In this document: piece after piece, positions 35,888 through 45,177 of the stretch
Layout of the letters: each line of letters starts with the position of its first letter
Position numbering within the stretch: the stretch's first letter is position 1
Source: JAVBNU01 sp031551265
GTDB lineage: Bacteria > Cyanobacteriota > Vampirovibrionia > Gastranaerophilales > Gastranaerophilaceae
DNA length: 64,000 nt
NCBI GenBank assembly: GCA_031551265.1
Contig: JAVBNU010000005.1
Location: forward strand, 101,901 to 165,900
Direction: 5' to 3'
Notes under the pieces: model-generated
The model's database searches: none
What the model saw: only the letters and a program-made list of their open reading frames with translations
What the model was told of the DNA's origin: nothing
Translations under genes and position numbers: made by a program

Positions 35888-36365
35888 AACACTAAATTTA
35901 TCGAAAGATATAAAATTAATAATCTCCGATTTTGACGGAATATTCACTGATGGCGGTGTTTTCATTGGCGAGGACAGCGGAACATTCAAAAAAGTTAATT
36001 TCAGGGATTTGATGGGCGTCTCAGTTGCGTTGAAAAACGGCTATAAAATCGCATTCGTATCAGGTGAAAAAACCGCGGCGATTGATATTATTGCTGAGAG
36101 ATTTAGCATTGAGGATGTGCATCAGGATATTCGTGATAAAAAAGTTGTTGTAGAACAGCTGTTAAAAAAGTATAATTTGAAATCAAGTGAAGCATTGTAT
36201 GTTGGTGACGATATAAATGATATTAATTCAATGATGTTGGTTGACTATCGTATAACGCCCATGAATGCGCACTGGAAAGTAAAAGAAGTAGAAAATATTC
36301 AAATTACCCAAAGTAATGGAGGCTTCGGCGTATTCCGCGAAATAGTCGACAATCTTATTGAGTGA
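35880..36365 (+). CDS. KdsC-like HAD phosphatase, probably for a nonulosonate 9-phosphate
   Basis: This is a C0-type (capless) HAD phosphatase of 161 residues: ISDFDGIFTDGG (motif I, DxD with nucleophile and acid Asp), AFVSGEK (motif II), KKVVVEQLLKKY (Lys) and ALYVGDDINDINSM (motif III/IV). Capless tetramers of this group include KDO-8-phosphate and KDN-9-phosphate phosphatases. Its overlap with neuB suggests it removes the phosphate from that enzyme's product, as in the KDN pair of Bacteroides. The start is GTG. Substrate is inferred from context. Confidence 0.85.
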   Translation: MYRTLNLSKDIKLIISDFDGIFTDGGVFIGEDSGTFKKVNFRDLMGVSVALKNGYKIAFVSGEKTAAIDIIAERFSIEDVHQDIRDKKVVVEQLLKKYNLKSSEALYVGDDINDINSMMLVDYRITPMNAHWKVKEVENIQITQSNGGFGVFREIVDNLIE

Positions 36366-36371
36366 TGGATT

Positions 36372-38072
36372 ATGAAAAAGTTTTTTGAAGAGTTATTTAG
36401 AAGCATATCGAAATTTGATTTTTATGTTAACCACTATAAAACGCAAACTAAGATTATCAATCTGCCTTCGGTTGCGTATGTCAACTGGGGACTGTACTTG
36501 GCAGAAATCGGGCTTGTTGATGAAGCTATAGAGAAATTTAAAACTTCTTCAGAAATGGCTTACCCGGCGTCAGACGCGTTTGTCAATCTTGCGATAGCAC
36601 TGGCTCAAGAGCAAAAATTTGATGCAGCTTGCGCAAACTTAAAAAAAGCTGTCAAAGCTGACCCTACAAATGTTAAGGCATATTGTTTGTGGGGCTCGAT
36701 TTTGAGCGACAGAAATGAGTATGATGAGTCCGAAAAATTATTCAAAAAAGCGAATAAACTGGCACCGAAAAACGCTGATGTTTATTTGAATTGGGGGATT
36801 TCACTGGCAAAGCAAAACAAAAAAACTGAAGCAAAAGAAAAGTTTAAAAATTCGCTATACTACGACTCAATGAATATACGGGCAATATTTTTCATGGCTG
36901 TACTGGATATGGAGTCGGGCTTGTACAATGAGGCGCTGATGGAATTTAAACGTGTGCTTGAGTATTCGCCAACCGACGCAGACGCGTACCATTACCTGGC
37001 TTTTTGCGCGCTTAGCCTCGAAGATCTTTCACATGCACGTTTGTACGCGAAGGAATCGCTCAAACTCAATCCACAAAAGCTTGAGACATACGTTTTGCTT
37101 TCGGATTGTTATCTGAGGCTGAACGATAAGGAAAATTGTCTTAGAGTTTATGAGCTGGCTGACGCTAACTGTATGCACAGCAGCGTTTTGTATTCAGCCT
37201 GGGGGCTTGCATTGCAAAATTTTAAAGAGTATGAATTCTCCAATGAAATTTTACGTAAAAGTTTGCAGGACAACCCACATGACTTTAATGTTCTTTTCAT
37301 TAAAGCAATTAACTACGTGAATTTAGACAACCAGCACAGAGCGAAAGAGCTTTTAGAGTACGTCGTTGAGTTGTCACCGAAACACACTGACGCGCTTTTC
37401 AACCTCGGGCTTGTTTACCACCGTTTAGGAGATTATTATTCAGCTATAAAATCGTTTGAAACCGCTATGGGCACTGAGCGTAAGACAGAGTACATGTATT
37501 ATCACATTGCGAACAGTTATTTTGCGAAGGGCGAACACGAGGCAGCAGCCGGCTTTTACGCTAAGTCGATTGAATACAACCCTAAAGATGTGCCCTCACT
37601 GGTCAGTTATGCAAATTTAATGGTCGAGCTTAATAATTACAACGAAGCGTTGAGAAAAATCAGAACTGCGTATCAGGTTGATAGACAATCTCCAAGGCTG
37701 AATTATTTGTACGGGTTAATTCTTTTCAAATGCGAGAATTACAAAGAGGCGCTGGATAAATTTGAGCAAACCTTAGAACTTGATGAAAATTATGCTGATG
37801 CCCAATATGGCAAAGCTGAATCGCTTGTATACTCTGACAAAGTGGAAGATGCGATAGACTATTTGCGCGAACTTTTAGAGATAAGCACTCCCGATATTAA
37901 AATTCTATACTTGCTTGTACTTGCTTATTATAAGCTTGCACTGAAAATACCTTCCGACTACAATATAGGAACAGCAATGAATTATTGCGATAAAATTATC
38001 GAGTTGAATGCCGAAGACACGTTTATAAAAGAACGAAAACAACAGTTAAGCGAGTTACTATCTAATAAATAA
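36372..38072 (+). CDS. Large TPR-repeat protein
   Basis: The 566 residues are nearly all tetratricopeptide repeats, roughly 14 in a row (for example VNWGLYLAEIGLVDEAIEKF, AYCLWGSILSDRNEYDESEK and VYLNWGISLAKQNKKTEAKE). No signal peptide or membrane segment is seen, so it is probably a cytosolic scaffold. It starts 6 bp after the HAD phosphatase stop and 15 bp before lysC, in the same operon; a link to glycan or flagellar assembly is only contextual. Confidence 0.88.
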   Translation: MKKFFEELFRSISKFDFYVNHYKTQTKIINLPSVAYVNWGLYLAEIGLVDEAIEKFKTSSEMAYPASDAFVNLAIALAQEQKFDAACANLKKAVKADPTNVKAYCLWGSILSDRNEYDESEKLFKKANKLAPKNADVYLNWGISLAKQNKKTEAKEKFKNSLYYDSMNIRAIFFMAVLDMESGLYNEALMEFKRVLEYSPTDADAYHYLAFCALSLEDLSHARLYAKESLKLNPQKLETYVLLSDCYLRLNDKENCLRVYELADANCMHSSVLYSAWGLALQNFKEYEFSNEILRKSLQDNPHDFNVLFIKAINYVNLDNQHRAKELLEYVVELSPKHTDALFNLGLVYHRLGDYYSAIKSFETAMGTERKTEYMYYHIANSYFAKGEHEAAAGFYAKSIEYNPKDVPSLVSYANLMVELNNYNEALRKIRTAYQVDRQSPRLNYLYGLILFKCENYKEALDKFEQTLELDENYADAQYGKAESLVYSDKVEDAIDYLRELLEISTPDIKILYLLVLAYYKLALKIPSDYNIGTAMNYCDKIIELNAEDTFIKERKQQLSELLSNK

Positions 38073-38087
38073 ACAGGAAGGTTTTAA

Positions 38088-39347
38088 ATGGGTATAATAG
38101 TACAAAAATTTGGCGGAACATCATTAGCAGACGCAGAAAAAATCAGAAATGTTGCAAAAGCTGTTATTAGAGAAAAAAATAATGGCAACGACGTTTTAGT
38201 AATAGTTTCAGCAATGGGTCATACAACGGATTATTTGGTAAAACTGGCAAACGAAGTTACACCGGCGCCTTCAGCGCGTGAAATGGATATGCTGCTGGCA
38301 ACAGGCGAGCAGGTTTCAATAGCCCTGTTATCAATGGCTATACAGGCCGAAGGTTATAAGGCTGTCAGTTTGAATGCTATGCAAATAGGCATAATCACTG
38401 AAAATATTCACTCTAAAGCCAGAATTATAGATATTAAAACCGACAAGCTTGAACAAAATCTTAAAGAGGGCAATATCATCGTAGTTGCAGGCTTTCAGGG
38501 CGTAACACCCGAGGGCGAAATCACTACATTGGGTCGCGGTGGCTCTGATACCTCTGCTGTAGCAATCGCGGCAGCTTTAAAAGCTGACAGATGCGACCTC
38601 TACACCGATGTTGAGGGTGTTTACACCACAGATCCACGCATTGTGCCTACCGCGTCAAAATTAGACGAAATTTCTTATGAAGAAATGCTTGAACTGGCCC
38701 AGGCCGGTGCCAATGTGCTTCATCCACGTTCGGTCGAAACTGCAAAACAGTTCGGTGTACCGCTTCGCGTCAGAAGTACATTTAAATTAGATAACAAAGG
38801 AACATTAATTATAGGAGTCAAAGATATGGAAATTTATAAACCCGTGGCAGGCGTTGCTGCAGATTTATCACAAGTAAGAGTCGTTATTTCCGAGATTAAA
38901 GACGAACCGGGTAACGCTGCTAAATTATTCGAAACATTAGCTGATAACAACGTCAGTGTTGATATGATTATCCAGTCTTATGCACGTGCTAACAAAACCA
39001 ACGATATCGCTTTTACCGTCGATAAAGCTGATTTTGAAAAAACTATGAAAATTTTGCAAGATGTAAAAGCACAGCTTGGCGCAGGCGAGATATTAGTTGA
39101 CGAAGATATAGCTAAAGTATCAATTGTCGGTGCGGGAATGGTTGACAGACCGGGTATTGCAGCAACAATGTTCAAAACACTGGCTGACGAGAGCATCAAC
39201 ATTAAAATGATTGCTACAAGTGAAATTAAAATCAGCTGTCTTGTAGACAAAGACAAGGCTCAAGCAGCAATAAAAGCACTACACACGGCCTTCAGCTTAG
39301 ATAGCAGCGTAGTAGCAGAAGTTAAAGGTGATTTACCAAATTTATAG
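38088..39347 (+). CDS. lysC: Aspartate kinase LysC
   Basis: Aspartate kinase starts the lysine, threonine and methionine pathway. Signatures: IVQKFGGTSLAD (KFGGTS), LLATGEQVSIALLSMA, GFQGVTPEGEITTLGRGG, LYTDVEGVYTTDPRIV and EEMLELAQAGANVLHPRS. Two C-terminal ACT domains (about 260-330 and 345-410) provide feedback control. Length 419 is typical. AGGAAGG precedes the ATG. The DAP aminotransferase gene lies downstream, consistent with DAP/lysine supply. Confidence 0.97.
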   Translation: MGIIVQKFGGTSLADAEKIRNVAKAVIREKNNGNDVLVIVSAMGHTTDYLVKLANEVTPAPSAREMDMLLATGEQVSIALLSMAIQAEGYKAVSLNAMQIGIITENIHSKARIIDIKTDKLEQNLKEGNIIVVAGFQGVTPEGEITTLGRGGSDTSAVAIAAALKADRCDLYTDVEGVYTTDPRIVPTASKLDEISYEEMLELAQAGANVLHPRSVETAKQFGVPLRVRSTFKLDNKGTLIIGVKDMEIYKPVAGVAADLSQVRVVISEIKDEPGNAAKLFETLADNNVSVDMIIQSYARANKTNDIAFTVDKADFEKTMKILQDVKAQLGAGEILVDEDIAKVSIVGAGMVDRPGIAATMFKTLADESINIKMIATSEIKISCLVDKDKAQAAIKALHTAFSLDSSVVAEVKGDLPNL

Positions 39348-39353
39348 CTTAAA

Positions 39354-39374
39354 GTAGGGTGCGTCTCACGCACC
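39354..39374 (+). repeat. GTAG-headed REP palindrome, copy 4
   Basis: Identical to copy 3 at 23722: GTAG then GGTGCGT-CTC-ACGCACC. It lies just after the lysC stop. Confidence 0.85.
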
Positions 39375-39399
39375 AAAAAGAAATGATATATGAATACAA

Positions 39400-39493
39400 C
39401 TATCTGACAGATGCTGAACACAAACGTTTATAATATAATTCAACGCATAGCGCTTCAGCATGACGTTAGTAAGGTGGGTACCCTTATCCACCA
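39400..39493. repeat. Composite family D repeat
   Basis: ACAGATGCTGAACAC near the left and TTCAGCATGACG at about 39453-39464, followed by GGTGGGT...CCACC at 39474-39493. This reproduces the order seen at 29219-29310. The repeat separates lysC from the aminotransferase. Confidence 0.6.
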
Positions 39494-39522
39494 GACAATT
39501 TTTAAAGGACAAGGAGCGAAGT

Positions 39523-40701
39523 ATGAAACAGTCACAACGATTAGAACAAATTCCACCGTATTTATTTGCGGAAATAGATAGAAAAATTGCAGAAGCACGC
39601 GCAAAAGGCATTGATATAATAAGTCTGGGGATTGGCGACCCTGATACACCAACGATTCCATCAGTTGTTGAAGCTATGCACAAAGCAATTGATGACCCGA
39701 CAACTCATGACTATCCACCATATGACGGTACAAAAGAATTTAAGCAAGCGTCGGCTGATTGGATGAAAAGACGTTTTAATGTTGATTTAGATGCAAGTAC
39801 TGAAATTCTTGCAAACATCGGATCAAAAGAAGCTATCGCACACGTTTTCTTCGCATACGTTGACAAAGGTGATTACACATTAGTGCCTGACCCCGGATAT
39901 CCTGTGTACAAAAATTGTACGATTTTTGCAGGCGGTACGCCATATTTTATGCCATTGTTGGCTGAAAACAATTTCTTGCCTGACCTTGATAAAATTCCTG
40001 AGGAAGTGGCTAAAAAATCAAAAATTATGTTCTTAAACTACCCAAACAACCCGACCGGCGCGGTTGCCAACCTGGACTTCTTTAAGAAAGCTGTCGCGTT
40101 TTGCAAAAAATACGATATCTTGCTTTGTCACGACAACGCGTACTGCGAGATGACTTATGAAGGCTATGTTGCACCAAGTATTTTCCAGGTTGAAGGCGCT
40201 AAAGATATTGCGATTGAGTTCTTCTCTCACTCAAAATCATACAATATGACCGGCTGGCGTGTTGGCTTTGTTGCTGGCAACAAGGCGGCAATAACTGCAC
40301 TGGGCACAATTAAAAACAATATCGACTCCGGCGTTTTCAAAGCAATTCAACGCGCTGCGATTGAAGCCTATAACGCCCCACAAGAGCAAATTAACGCTTT
40401 GAATGATTTGTATCAGGAACGCAAAGTTGTTATGGAACAAGGGTTGCGCGATTTAGGCTGGGATATTGAGCCTTCAAAAGCCACGTTCTACCTTTGGGTG
40501 CCTGTGCCAAAAGGGTTTACGTCTGAGGAATTTGTAACTGTCATGTTAGAAAAAGCTCACGTTGTAGTTCCCCCGGGTAACGGCTACGGCAAATGCGGCG
40601 AAGGGTTTTTCAGAATCGCGCTTACTAAAGATGTTGACGTTCTGAAAAAAGTTTTGCAAAGAATGAAAGATGCCGGCATTAGCTATAACATGACGAAGTA
40701 A
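39523..40701 (+). CDS. dapL: LL-diaminopimelate aminotransferase-type enzyme
   Basis: This is a class I/II PLP aminotransferase of 392 residues. FAEIDRKIAEARAKGID, ISLGIGDPDTPTIPSVVEA, YPPYDGTKEFKQA, FLNYPNNPTGAVA, HDNAYCEMTYEG and SHSKSYNMTGWRVGF (PLP Lys near 238) match LL-DAP aminotransferases, which bypass the succinylase steps in cyanobacteria and others. An alternative is another aspartate-family aminotransferase. ATG 39523 has AAGGAG upstream. Adjacent lysC supports the DAP role. Substrate is inferred. Confidence 0.88.
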   Translation: MKQSQRLEQIPPYLFAEIDRKIAEARAKGIDIISLGIGDPDTPTIPSVVEAMHKAIDDPTTHDYPPYDGTKEFKQASADWMKRRFNVDLDASTEILANIGSKEAIAHVFFAYVDKGDYTLVPDPGYPVYKNCTIFAGGTPYFMPLLAENNFLPDLDKIPEEVAKKSKIMFLNYPNNPTGAVANLDFFKKAVAFCKKYDILLCHDNAYCEMTYEGYVAPSIFQVEGAKDIAIEFFSHSKSYNMTGWRVGFVAGNKAAITALGTIKNNIDSGVFKAIQRAAIEAYNAPQEQINALNDLYQERKVVMEQGLRDLGWDIEPSKATFYLWVPVPKGFTSEEFVTVMLEKAHVVVPPGNGYGKCGEGFFRIALTKDVDVLKKVLQRMKDAGISYNMTK

Positions 40702-40721
40702 AAATTTTAAAAAATATAATG

Positions 40722-40750
40722 AAAGTCGTTGGTTTTTAACTAGCGGCTTT
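40722..40750 (+). terminator. Terminator of the aminotransferase gene
   Basis: Imperfect stem AAAGTCGTTGGTT / AACTAGCGGCTTT followed by a T-rich run, 20 bp after the stop. Confidence 0.65.
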
Positions 40751-40795
40751 TTATTTTTGCCCCTTTGCGCAGCTGTAGGTTGTCAATGACAGCCT

Positions 40796-40816
40796 GTAGG
40801 GTGCGCCACACGCACC
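40796..40816 (+). repeat. GTAG-headed REP palindrome, copy 5
   Basis: GTAG then GGTGCG-CCACA-CGCACC, in the gene-free island. Confidence 0.8.
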
Positions 40817-40837
40817 GAGATTTTCAAGTTTAGCAAT

Positions 40838-40863
40838 GTTGGTGCAGTTACCACTGCACCAAC
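40838..40863. repeat. Perfect 11-bp hairpin
   Basis: GTTGGTGCAGT / ACTGCACCAAC with a 4-base loop. It looks like a relative of the REP family (GGTGC core) without the GTAG head. Confidence 0.8.
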
Positions 40864-41150
40864 ACCCGACGGTAGAAACTTTATCAGTGTCGTCGGGAAA
40901 ATTATGGTGATTTTTAGGGACTTCTCCTCTAAGCAGTTGAGTTACGGCGTTTTCTCATCTTTTTATAGGAAATTTCATGAAAATTATTCATAATTTCGTA
41001 TGATGTTGTATCAAGCTCGCACGAGTAATATATATTTATACTCCTTAGAAGACGACGATACACATATCCCTAATCTGACTAGCTATGAACCCCTAAATTC
41101 GTAGCTTTTTTTTGCCTAAAAACGCACAAAAAAAAGGAATCTTTTTGGTA

Positions 41151-41190
41151 TCCTCATGATTCCTCGTGATTCCTCGATATTCCTCGTGTG
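41151..41190. repeat. Four tandem 10-bp repeats (iterons)
   Basis: TCCTCATGAT, TCCTCGTGAT, TCCTCGATAT and TCCTCGTGTG follow each other exactly every 10 bp, one helical turn. Such phasing suits cooperative protein binding on one face of DNA. Confidence 0.75.
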
Positions 41191-41373
41191 TGAAAGGTTA
41201 GTGTGTATTTGGTAGGTTAGTGTATAATAAATCTTCATTTCAAGCATATTACTAATAGAAAATCTGTCTTAATATAGCTCGTATATAAATAAACGTATTT
41301 TTATAAAAAAAATTGCCTTTTTTAGGCAGCTTTTAACAAAAAATTTACATTTATTTACGAAATGAGTCCGAAT

Positions 41374-41579
41374 GTCATTCCGCAGCGCCAAGCGTTGCAA
41401 TAGCTTTTAGGCTTGTATGTGCGGAATCTATCCAATAAGCACTACCTGTCATAATGTTGGTAACCTGAAAGATACACTTGTACAAGTGTCCTGATATGTA
41501 CGGCTCCCGTGTCGCCGACATCTCAAGCCCGCACACAGATGTCTAAATATGAATTTCATGCTTAACGCTGCGGTATGAC
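41374..41579. repeat. Nested inverted repeat, family B copy 2
   Basis: GTCATTCCGCAGCGCC at the left end and ACGCTGCGGTATGAC at the right end, with TGTGCGGAATCTATCC inside. About 205 bp. Confidence 0.75.
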
Positions 41580-41596
41580 AGTGAGTTAGGCAGTAA

Positions 41597-42616
41597 TTAA
41601 TAACTTGATACAAATTTAAGAGAAAAGCCATTGCTAGAAATTGAGCTTGTGATTTTCTCAAGAGAAACCAATTGAGGATTATCGCCGCGATATCCGATAC
41701 TCCATTCGCCTAAGAATTTTGGTTTTTCGCCGGTGTACGCAAATGCAGTAACTACAAGTCTGTCAGGGTTGCTTGCATCCCAACCTAGTGGTTTTATATC
41801 CCACAAATAATCCTCAAGCTGCAAACCATGGTTATTCAGCCACCAATACTTAATAACTTCTCTTATAACTTTTAGCTCAGATGTCCGCTTTGTCGCAAAA
41901 TCGTACACCAAAAGGTTGGTTTTCCACGTACCGTAGTCTTTGGCGCCAATAGCTTCCTTTAGAGCCAGCTTGCGCCCATCTGTCGACCAATCAATAACCG
42001 TTAGGATGTTTTGCTTGGTGGAATATGTGTCGGCCATCCCTGATTGGATTATAGGCTTATCGTCTTTTAAAGCTACGTTCGCATGTTTAAGCGTTTCGAG
42101 CGTATCCCCGGGGTTTTTGCTTGGTATAATGTATATTTCAGAAGAGGTTTTCAGATTTGCCTTATCAAAATATACCGCTGAATAGGCAACCATATCCGAA
42201 CGTGGTGAAGCCACACCGATTGTGTTTAGCTGCCCTTTTTTGGTCAAGTCAGTCAAATTTAAGGTTCGCTCGCCAGCCGGATTATTGTACTTTTCGGCAA
42301 GCATTCTGGGTGCAGGCACTTCTTTAAGTTTCGGATCCTGAGGGAAGGTAGGGTCAGGTATATCAATATTTTTCTTCTCAATGGCCGTTGCATTTTCCAA
42401 ATAATCTTCAGTCGTTTGAGGCATACGATTTACAGGATTTTTTTTATCGTATTTTTCTTGTTTTTCTTGCGCTTTTACACGTTTTTTAATTTCCTGATGC
42501 TGCTTAAAATCCTGAAAAAATCCCGCAGCACTGACACAAGCAATCATTGTTATATTCGCCACCATAACCAAAAACAGACAAAAAGCCAGTTTTGTCAGAT
42601 GTTTACGCGCGTGCAT
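41597..42616 (-). CDS. Exported beta-propeller-like protein
   Basis: The 339-residue protein begins with a signal peptide or anchor (LTKLAFCLFLVMVANITMIA) and a Lys/Glu/Gln-rich linker (35-60). The rest has TolB/WD40-like strands: IGVASPRSDMVAYSAVYFD, EIYIIPSK, VIDWSTDGRKLALKE and LLVYDFATKRTSEL are typical propeller blade pieces (S-D-G-x-x-L/A). It is probably periplasmic. It is coupled to the response-regulator gene: TAATG holds the stop of one and start of the other. It may sense or report for that two-component system. No exact family. Confidence 0.78.
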   Translation of the reverse strand: MHARKHLTKLAFCLFLVMVANITMIACVSAAGFFQDFKQHQEIKKRVKAQEKQEKYDKKNPVNRMPQTTEDYLENATAIEKKNIDIPDPTFPQDPKLKEVPAPRMLAEKYNNPAGERTLNLTDLTKKGQLNTIGVASPRSDMVAYSAVYFDKANLKTSSEIYIIPSKNPGDTLETLKHANVALKDDKPIIQSGMADTYSTKQNILTVIDWSTDGRKLALKEAIGAKDYGTWKTNLLVYDFATKRTSELKVIREVIKYWWLNNHGLQLEDYLWDIKPLGWDASNPDRLVVTAFAYTGEKPKFLGEWSIGYRGDNPQLVSLEKITSSISSNGFSLKFVSSY

Positions 42617-43284
42617 TAAAAAAGCCCTTCTTTCATCGCATAAACAGCGGCTTGTGTGCGGTCTTTCACGTATAGTTTTTGTAAAATGCTGTGCACGTGC
42701 GCTTTTGCAGTTGCACGTGTAATGACAAGCTTTTCTGCAATTTGGGGGTTTGATAAGCCATCTACGATTAGTTTCAAGACTTCTAATTCTCTCTCAGTTA
42801 ACCCGAACGTGTTTTTGAAGGTTTTGGCGCCATCGGCTGAGACCTTACTGACACTTTTTTGTTTGTTGACGTTTGATAGCACCAATTTTGCAATTGCAGG
42901 ATCAAGCCAGCCTGTGCCTTCATTTATTGCTGTAATTGCCGAAGTTAGCTGCTGTGGTGTCGCGCCCTTCATTATATAGCCATCAGCACCCGCACTTAAC
43001 GCCGAAAACACGTCATCCTCGTTTTCTCTCGACGTGAAAATCAACACCTTCATGTTTTCATCAAATTCTTTAATTATTCGCGTTGCATCAATACCGTTAA
43101 CACCGGGCAAGCCTATATCCATAAGAATTACATCGGGTTTTAACTTTTTTGCTAATTCAATCCCATCCTCGCCATTATCCGCCTCAGCGATAAGCTCCAT
43201 GTCCTCGGCCTTTTCAAAGACCAGCGACAACCCCATGCGCGTCATCATATAATCTTCTACTAATAAAACTTTTATATTGCTCAT
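42616..43284 (-). CDS. NarL/FixJ-type response regulator
   Basis: The N-terminal receiver domain (1-120) has the acidic pair in LLVEDYM, the phospho-Asp in VILMDIGLPG and the Lys in GYIMKGA. The C-terminal LuxR helix-turn-helix (about 155-220) has LTERELEVLKLIVDGLSNPQ and RATAKAHVHSILQKLYV. It is a DNA-binding transcription regulator. It lies 8 bp downstream of the histidine kinase gene, its likely partner, and is translationally coupled to the exported protein. Confidence 0.95.
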   Translation of the reverse strand: MSNIKVLLVEDYMMTRMGLSLVFEKAEDMELIAEADNGEDGIELAKKLKPDVILMDIGLPGVNGIDATRIIKEFDENMKVLIFTSRENEDDVFSALSAGADGYIMKGATPQQLTSAITAINEGTGWLDPAIAKLVLSNVNKQKSVSKVSADGAKTFKNTFGLTERELEVLKLIVDGLSNPQIAEKLVITRATAKAHVHSILQKLYVKDRTQAAVYAMKEGLF

Positions 43285-43292
43285 AAAACCTC

Positions 43293-44852
43293 TTAATTCA
43301 ATACAGTTTCTTTTTGTGTAACTGCTTCCGGTAAAAGGAAGAAAAACTCACTTCCCTTGTTCAAATCACTCTCAACCCAGATTTTTCCGCCGTGCGCTTC
43401 GACTATTTGACGTGACAGGTATAACCCCAACCCTGTTCCTACTGACATTTTATCATGCGAAATTTGAGAAAACCGCTTAAACATTTTTGGAATATCACTC
43501 TTGGAAATACCGACGCCATCGTCTTTCACAGAGAACATCAGGTCATTCTTTTGTACTCTTGTTATAATTTCGATGTTTTTACCCTCGACGTTGTGGTTGA
43601 TTGCATTAGCGCAAAGGTTCACCAATACTCGTCTAAGCTCGTTTTTATCGCCATTAATCTCAATGTTTTCAGTTGCTTTGATGTTTAGATTAAAATTAAT
43701 ATTCTTTTTGTCAGCCAAAGATTTTAGCTCTAAATGCACAAACTCGACAAGTTCATTAATCGAAAAATCGTGTTTGTATAGTGTAATTCTGCCTGATTCG
43801 TACTTGTAAACTTCCAAAAGCGCATTAACAAGCCCAAGAATATCTTCGTTGCTCTTTTTCATCGTATCGAGAATTTTTGTTTGTCGGGTGTCAAAATCGC
43901 CTAAAGTGCCATCAAGGAAAAACTCCAAAGTCTGAATTGAAGCCAACAGAGGCGTTCTCAAGTCATGTGTCAGAGTCGCAATAAAGTCGTCTCGCAAACG
44001 ATCCAACTCTTTTTGTAAATGCACATCGCGAATAACGCCTACAAATCTGATATCTTCTGTGTTATCGGTAATAATCGGTGCAAAACTTATCTCAACGGGA
44101 ATTTCGCGGTTGTTCATGTGATTTCGGATACTCACGTCTCGCAAGAATGTCTCTTTCGTCTCCTGCAAACACGCTGTAGCGTCTCTACCGTTTTCTGACT
44201 TAATGAATTCATTTATATTCTTGGCGCAAAGCATTTTTTCACCAAGCCCGATAATGTTTTCAAACGCCTGATTTACCTGCACAATTTCGCCATCTTGTGT
44301 TATCGTTAAAATGCCGTCAGCACAGTAATTTATGATGGCGGCTAATTTGTTGTTTGATTTAATTAAACTTGTTGTTTTCTCGGCAATAATTTCTTCTAAT
44401 GAGTGTGAATAGCGTTCGATTTGTTCATTTGCAACTTTTAGTTCTTCTATTTTTTCGTGCAAGCTCGTCATCAAACCGCTGCGCTCAATGCCATTTTTGA
44501 TATTAATTATAAGATTATCATTATCCCATGGCTTTTCAATGTATTTATACAATCCAACTTCGTTTATAGCTATAATAGCGTGTTCTTTATCGGAATAGCC
44601 TGTGAGCAAGATTGTACTCGCATGAGGAGAGTATTTTTTGCTCTCTGCCAAAAACTCAATACCATTCATTTGAGGCATCTTAAAATCGGATATTATAACT
44701 GCGACCGACGTTGTTTTTAAATAGCCCAATGCCTCCAATGGGTCGTTAAAGTAATCAACATCAGTAAACCCCTCCAATACCAAAAGATTTTTTAAGGTAT
44801 TAGTAACCATTGGCTCATCATCAACTATTAATATTTTCGAACTATAAGTCAT
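43293..44852 (-). CDS. Receiver-PAS-histidine kinase
   Basis: Domain order in 519 residues: receiver (1-125; DDEP, VIISDFKMPQMNG with the phospho-Asp and EKPWD with the Lys), coiled coil (130-170), PAS (about 170-290; ADGILTITQDGEIVQVNQAF), HisKA with phospho-His in ATLTHDLRTPLLAS (about 305), and HATPase with NLCANAINHN, VKDDGVGISKSDI and GTGLGLYLSRQIVEAHGG. No membrane segment is present, so the sensor is cytosolic. The N-terminal receiver suggests control by another kinase. It pairs with the adjacent NarL-type regulator. Confidence 0.95.
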   Translation of the reverse strand: MTYSSKILIVDDEPMVTNTLKNLLVLEGFTDVDYFNDPLEALGYLKTTSVAVIISDFKMPQMNGIEFLAESKKYSPHASTILLTGYSDKEHAIIAINEVGLYKYIEKPWDNDNLIINIKNGIERSGLMTSLHEKIEELKVANEQIERYSHSLEEIIAEKTTSLIKSNNKLAAIINYCADGILTITQDGEIVQVNQAFENIIGLGEKMLCAKNINEFIKSENGRDATACLQETKETFLRDVSIRNHMNNREIPVEISFAPIITDNTEDIRFVGVIRDVHLQKELDRLRDDFIATLTHDLRTPLLASIQTLEFFLDGTLGDFDTRQTKILDTMKKSNEDILGLVNALLEVYKYESGRITLYKHDFSINELVEFVHLELKSLADKKNINFNLNIKATENIEINGDKNELRRVLVNLCANAINHNVEGKNIEIITRVQKNDLMFSVKDDGVGISKSDIPKMFKRFSQISHDKMSVGTGLGLYLSRQIVEAHGGKIWVESDLNKGSEFFFLLPEAVTQKETVLN

Positions 44853-44979
44853 AACTCCCCGATAATTCTATACATTCAGCTTATTACATTTTCATGAATG
44901 AGACAAAAATATTAACAAATTTTTACTATTCTTAACCTTTGTTACAAAATAAATAGTGTTTGTAGAGGTTAAATTTTTC

Positions 44980-45137
44980 GTCATACCGCAGCGCTAAGCA
45001 TGGCATATATATTCAAGCGTTTGTGTGCGGTATCTTTCCAGCAATGAGTATATTTTAAAGTTATAGACTTGTTTATTGGATAGATTCCGCACATACAAAC
45101 TTTAAAATTATTGCCTCACTGGACGCTGCGGAATGAC
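44980..45137. repeat. Nested inverted repeat, family B copy 3
   Basis: The cleanest copy: GTCATACCGCAGCGC / GCTGCGGAATGAC outer ends, TGTGCGGTATCTTTCCA / TGGATAGATTCCGCACA inner arms. It lies upstream of the kinase operon. Confidence 0.8.
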
Positions 45138-45177
45138 GTGATGTTATAGAATGCAAAGTGGTAACAGTTATCAATTA

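Larger units (their letters stand above)
40702..41596. other. Gene-free island between convergent genes, about 895 bp
   Basis: No credible coding frame exists. It contains, in order, the aminotransferase terminator, a REP copy (40796), a perfect hairpin (40838), a hairpin CCCGAC...GTCGGG (about 40866-40898), four helically phased 10-bp repeats (41151), a direct repeat GGTTAGTGTGTAT/GGTTAGTGTATAA (41196 and 41215), a weak GCC/GGC hairpin with T run (41309-41330) and a family B element (41374). As both flanking genes end here it needs no protein promoter; unannotated RNA or a binding site is possible. Confidence 0.6.

Noticed and set aside
41151..41190. Short regular repeats as a CRISPR array
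   Set aside because: Units are 10 bp with no spacers; no cas gene in the window.
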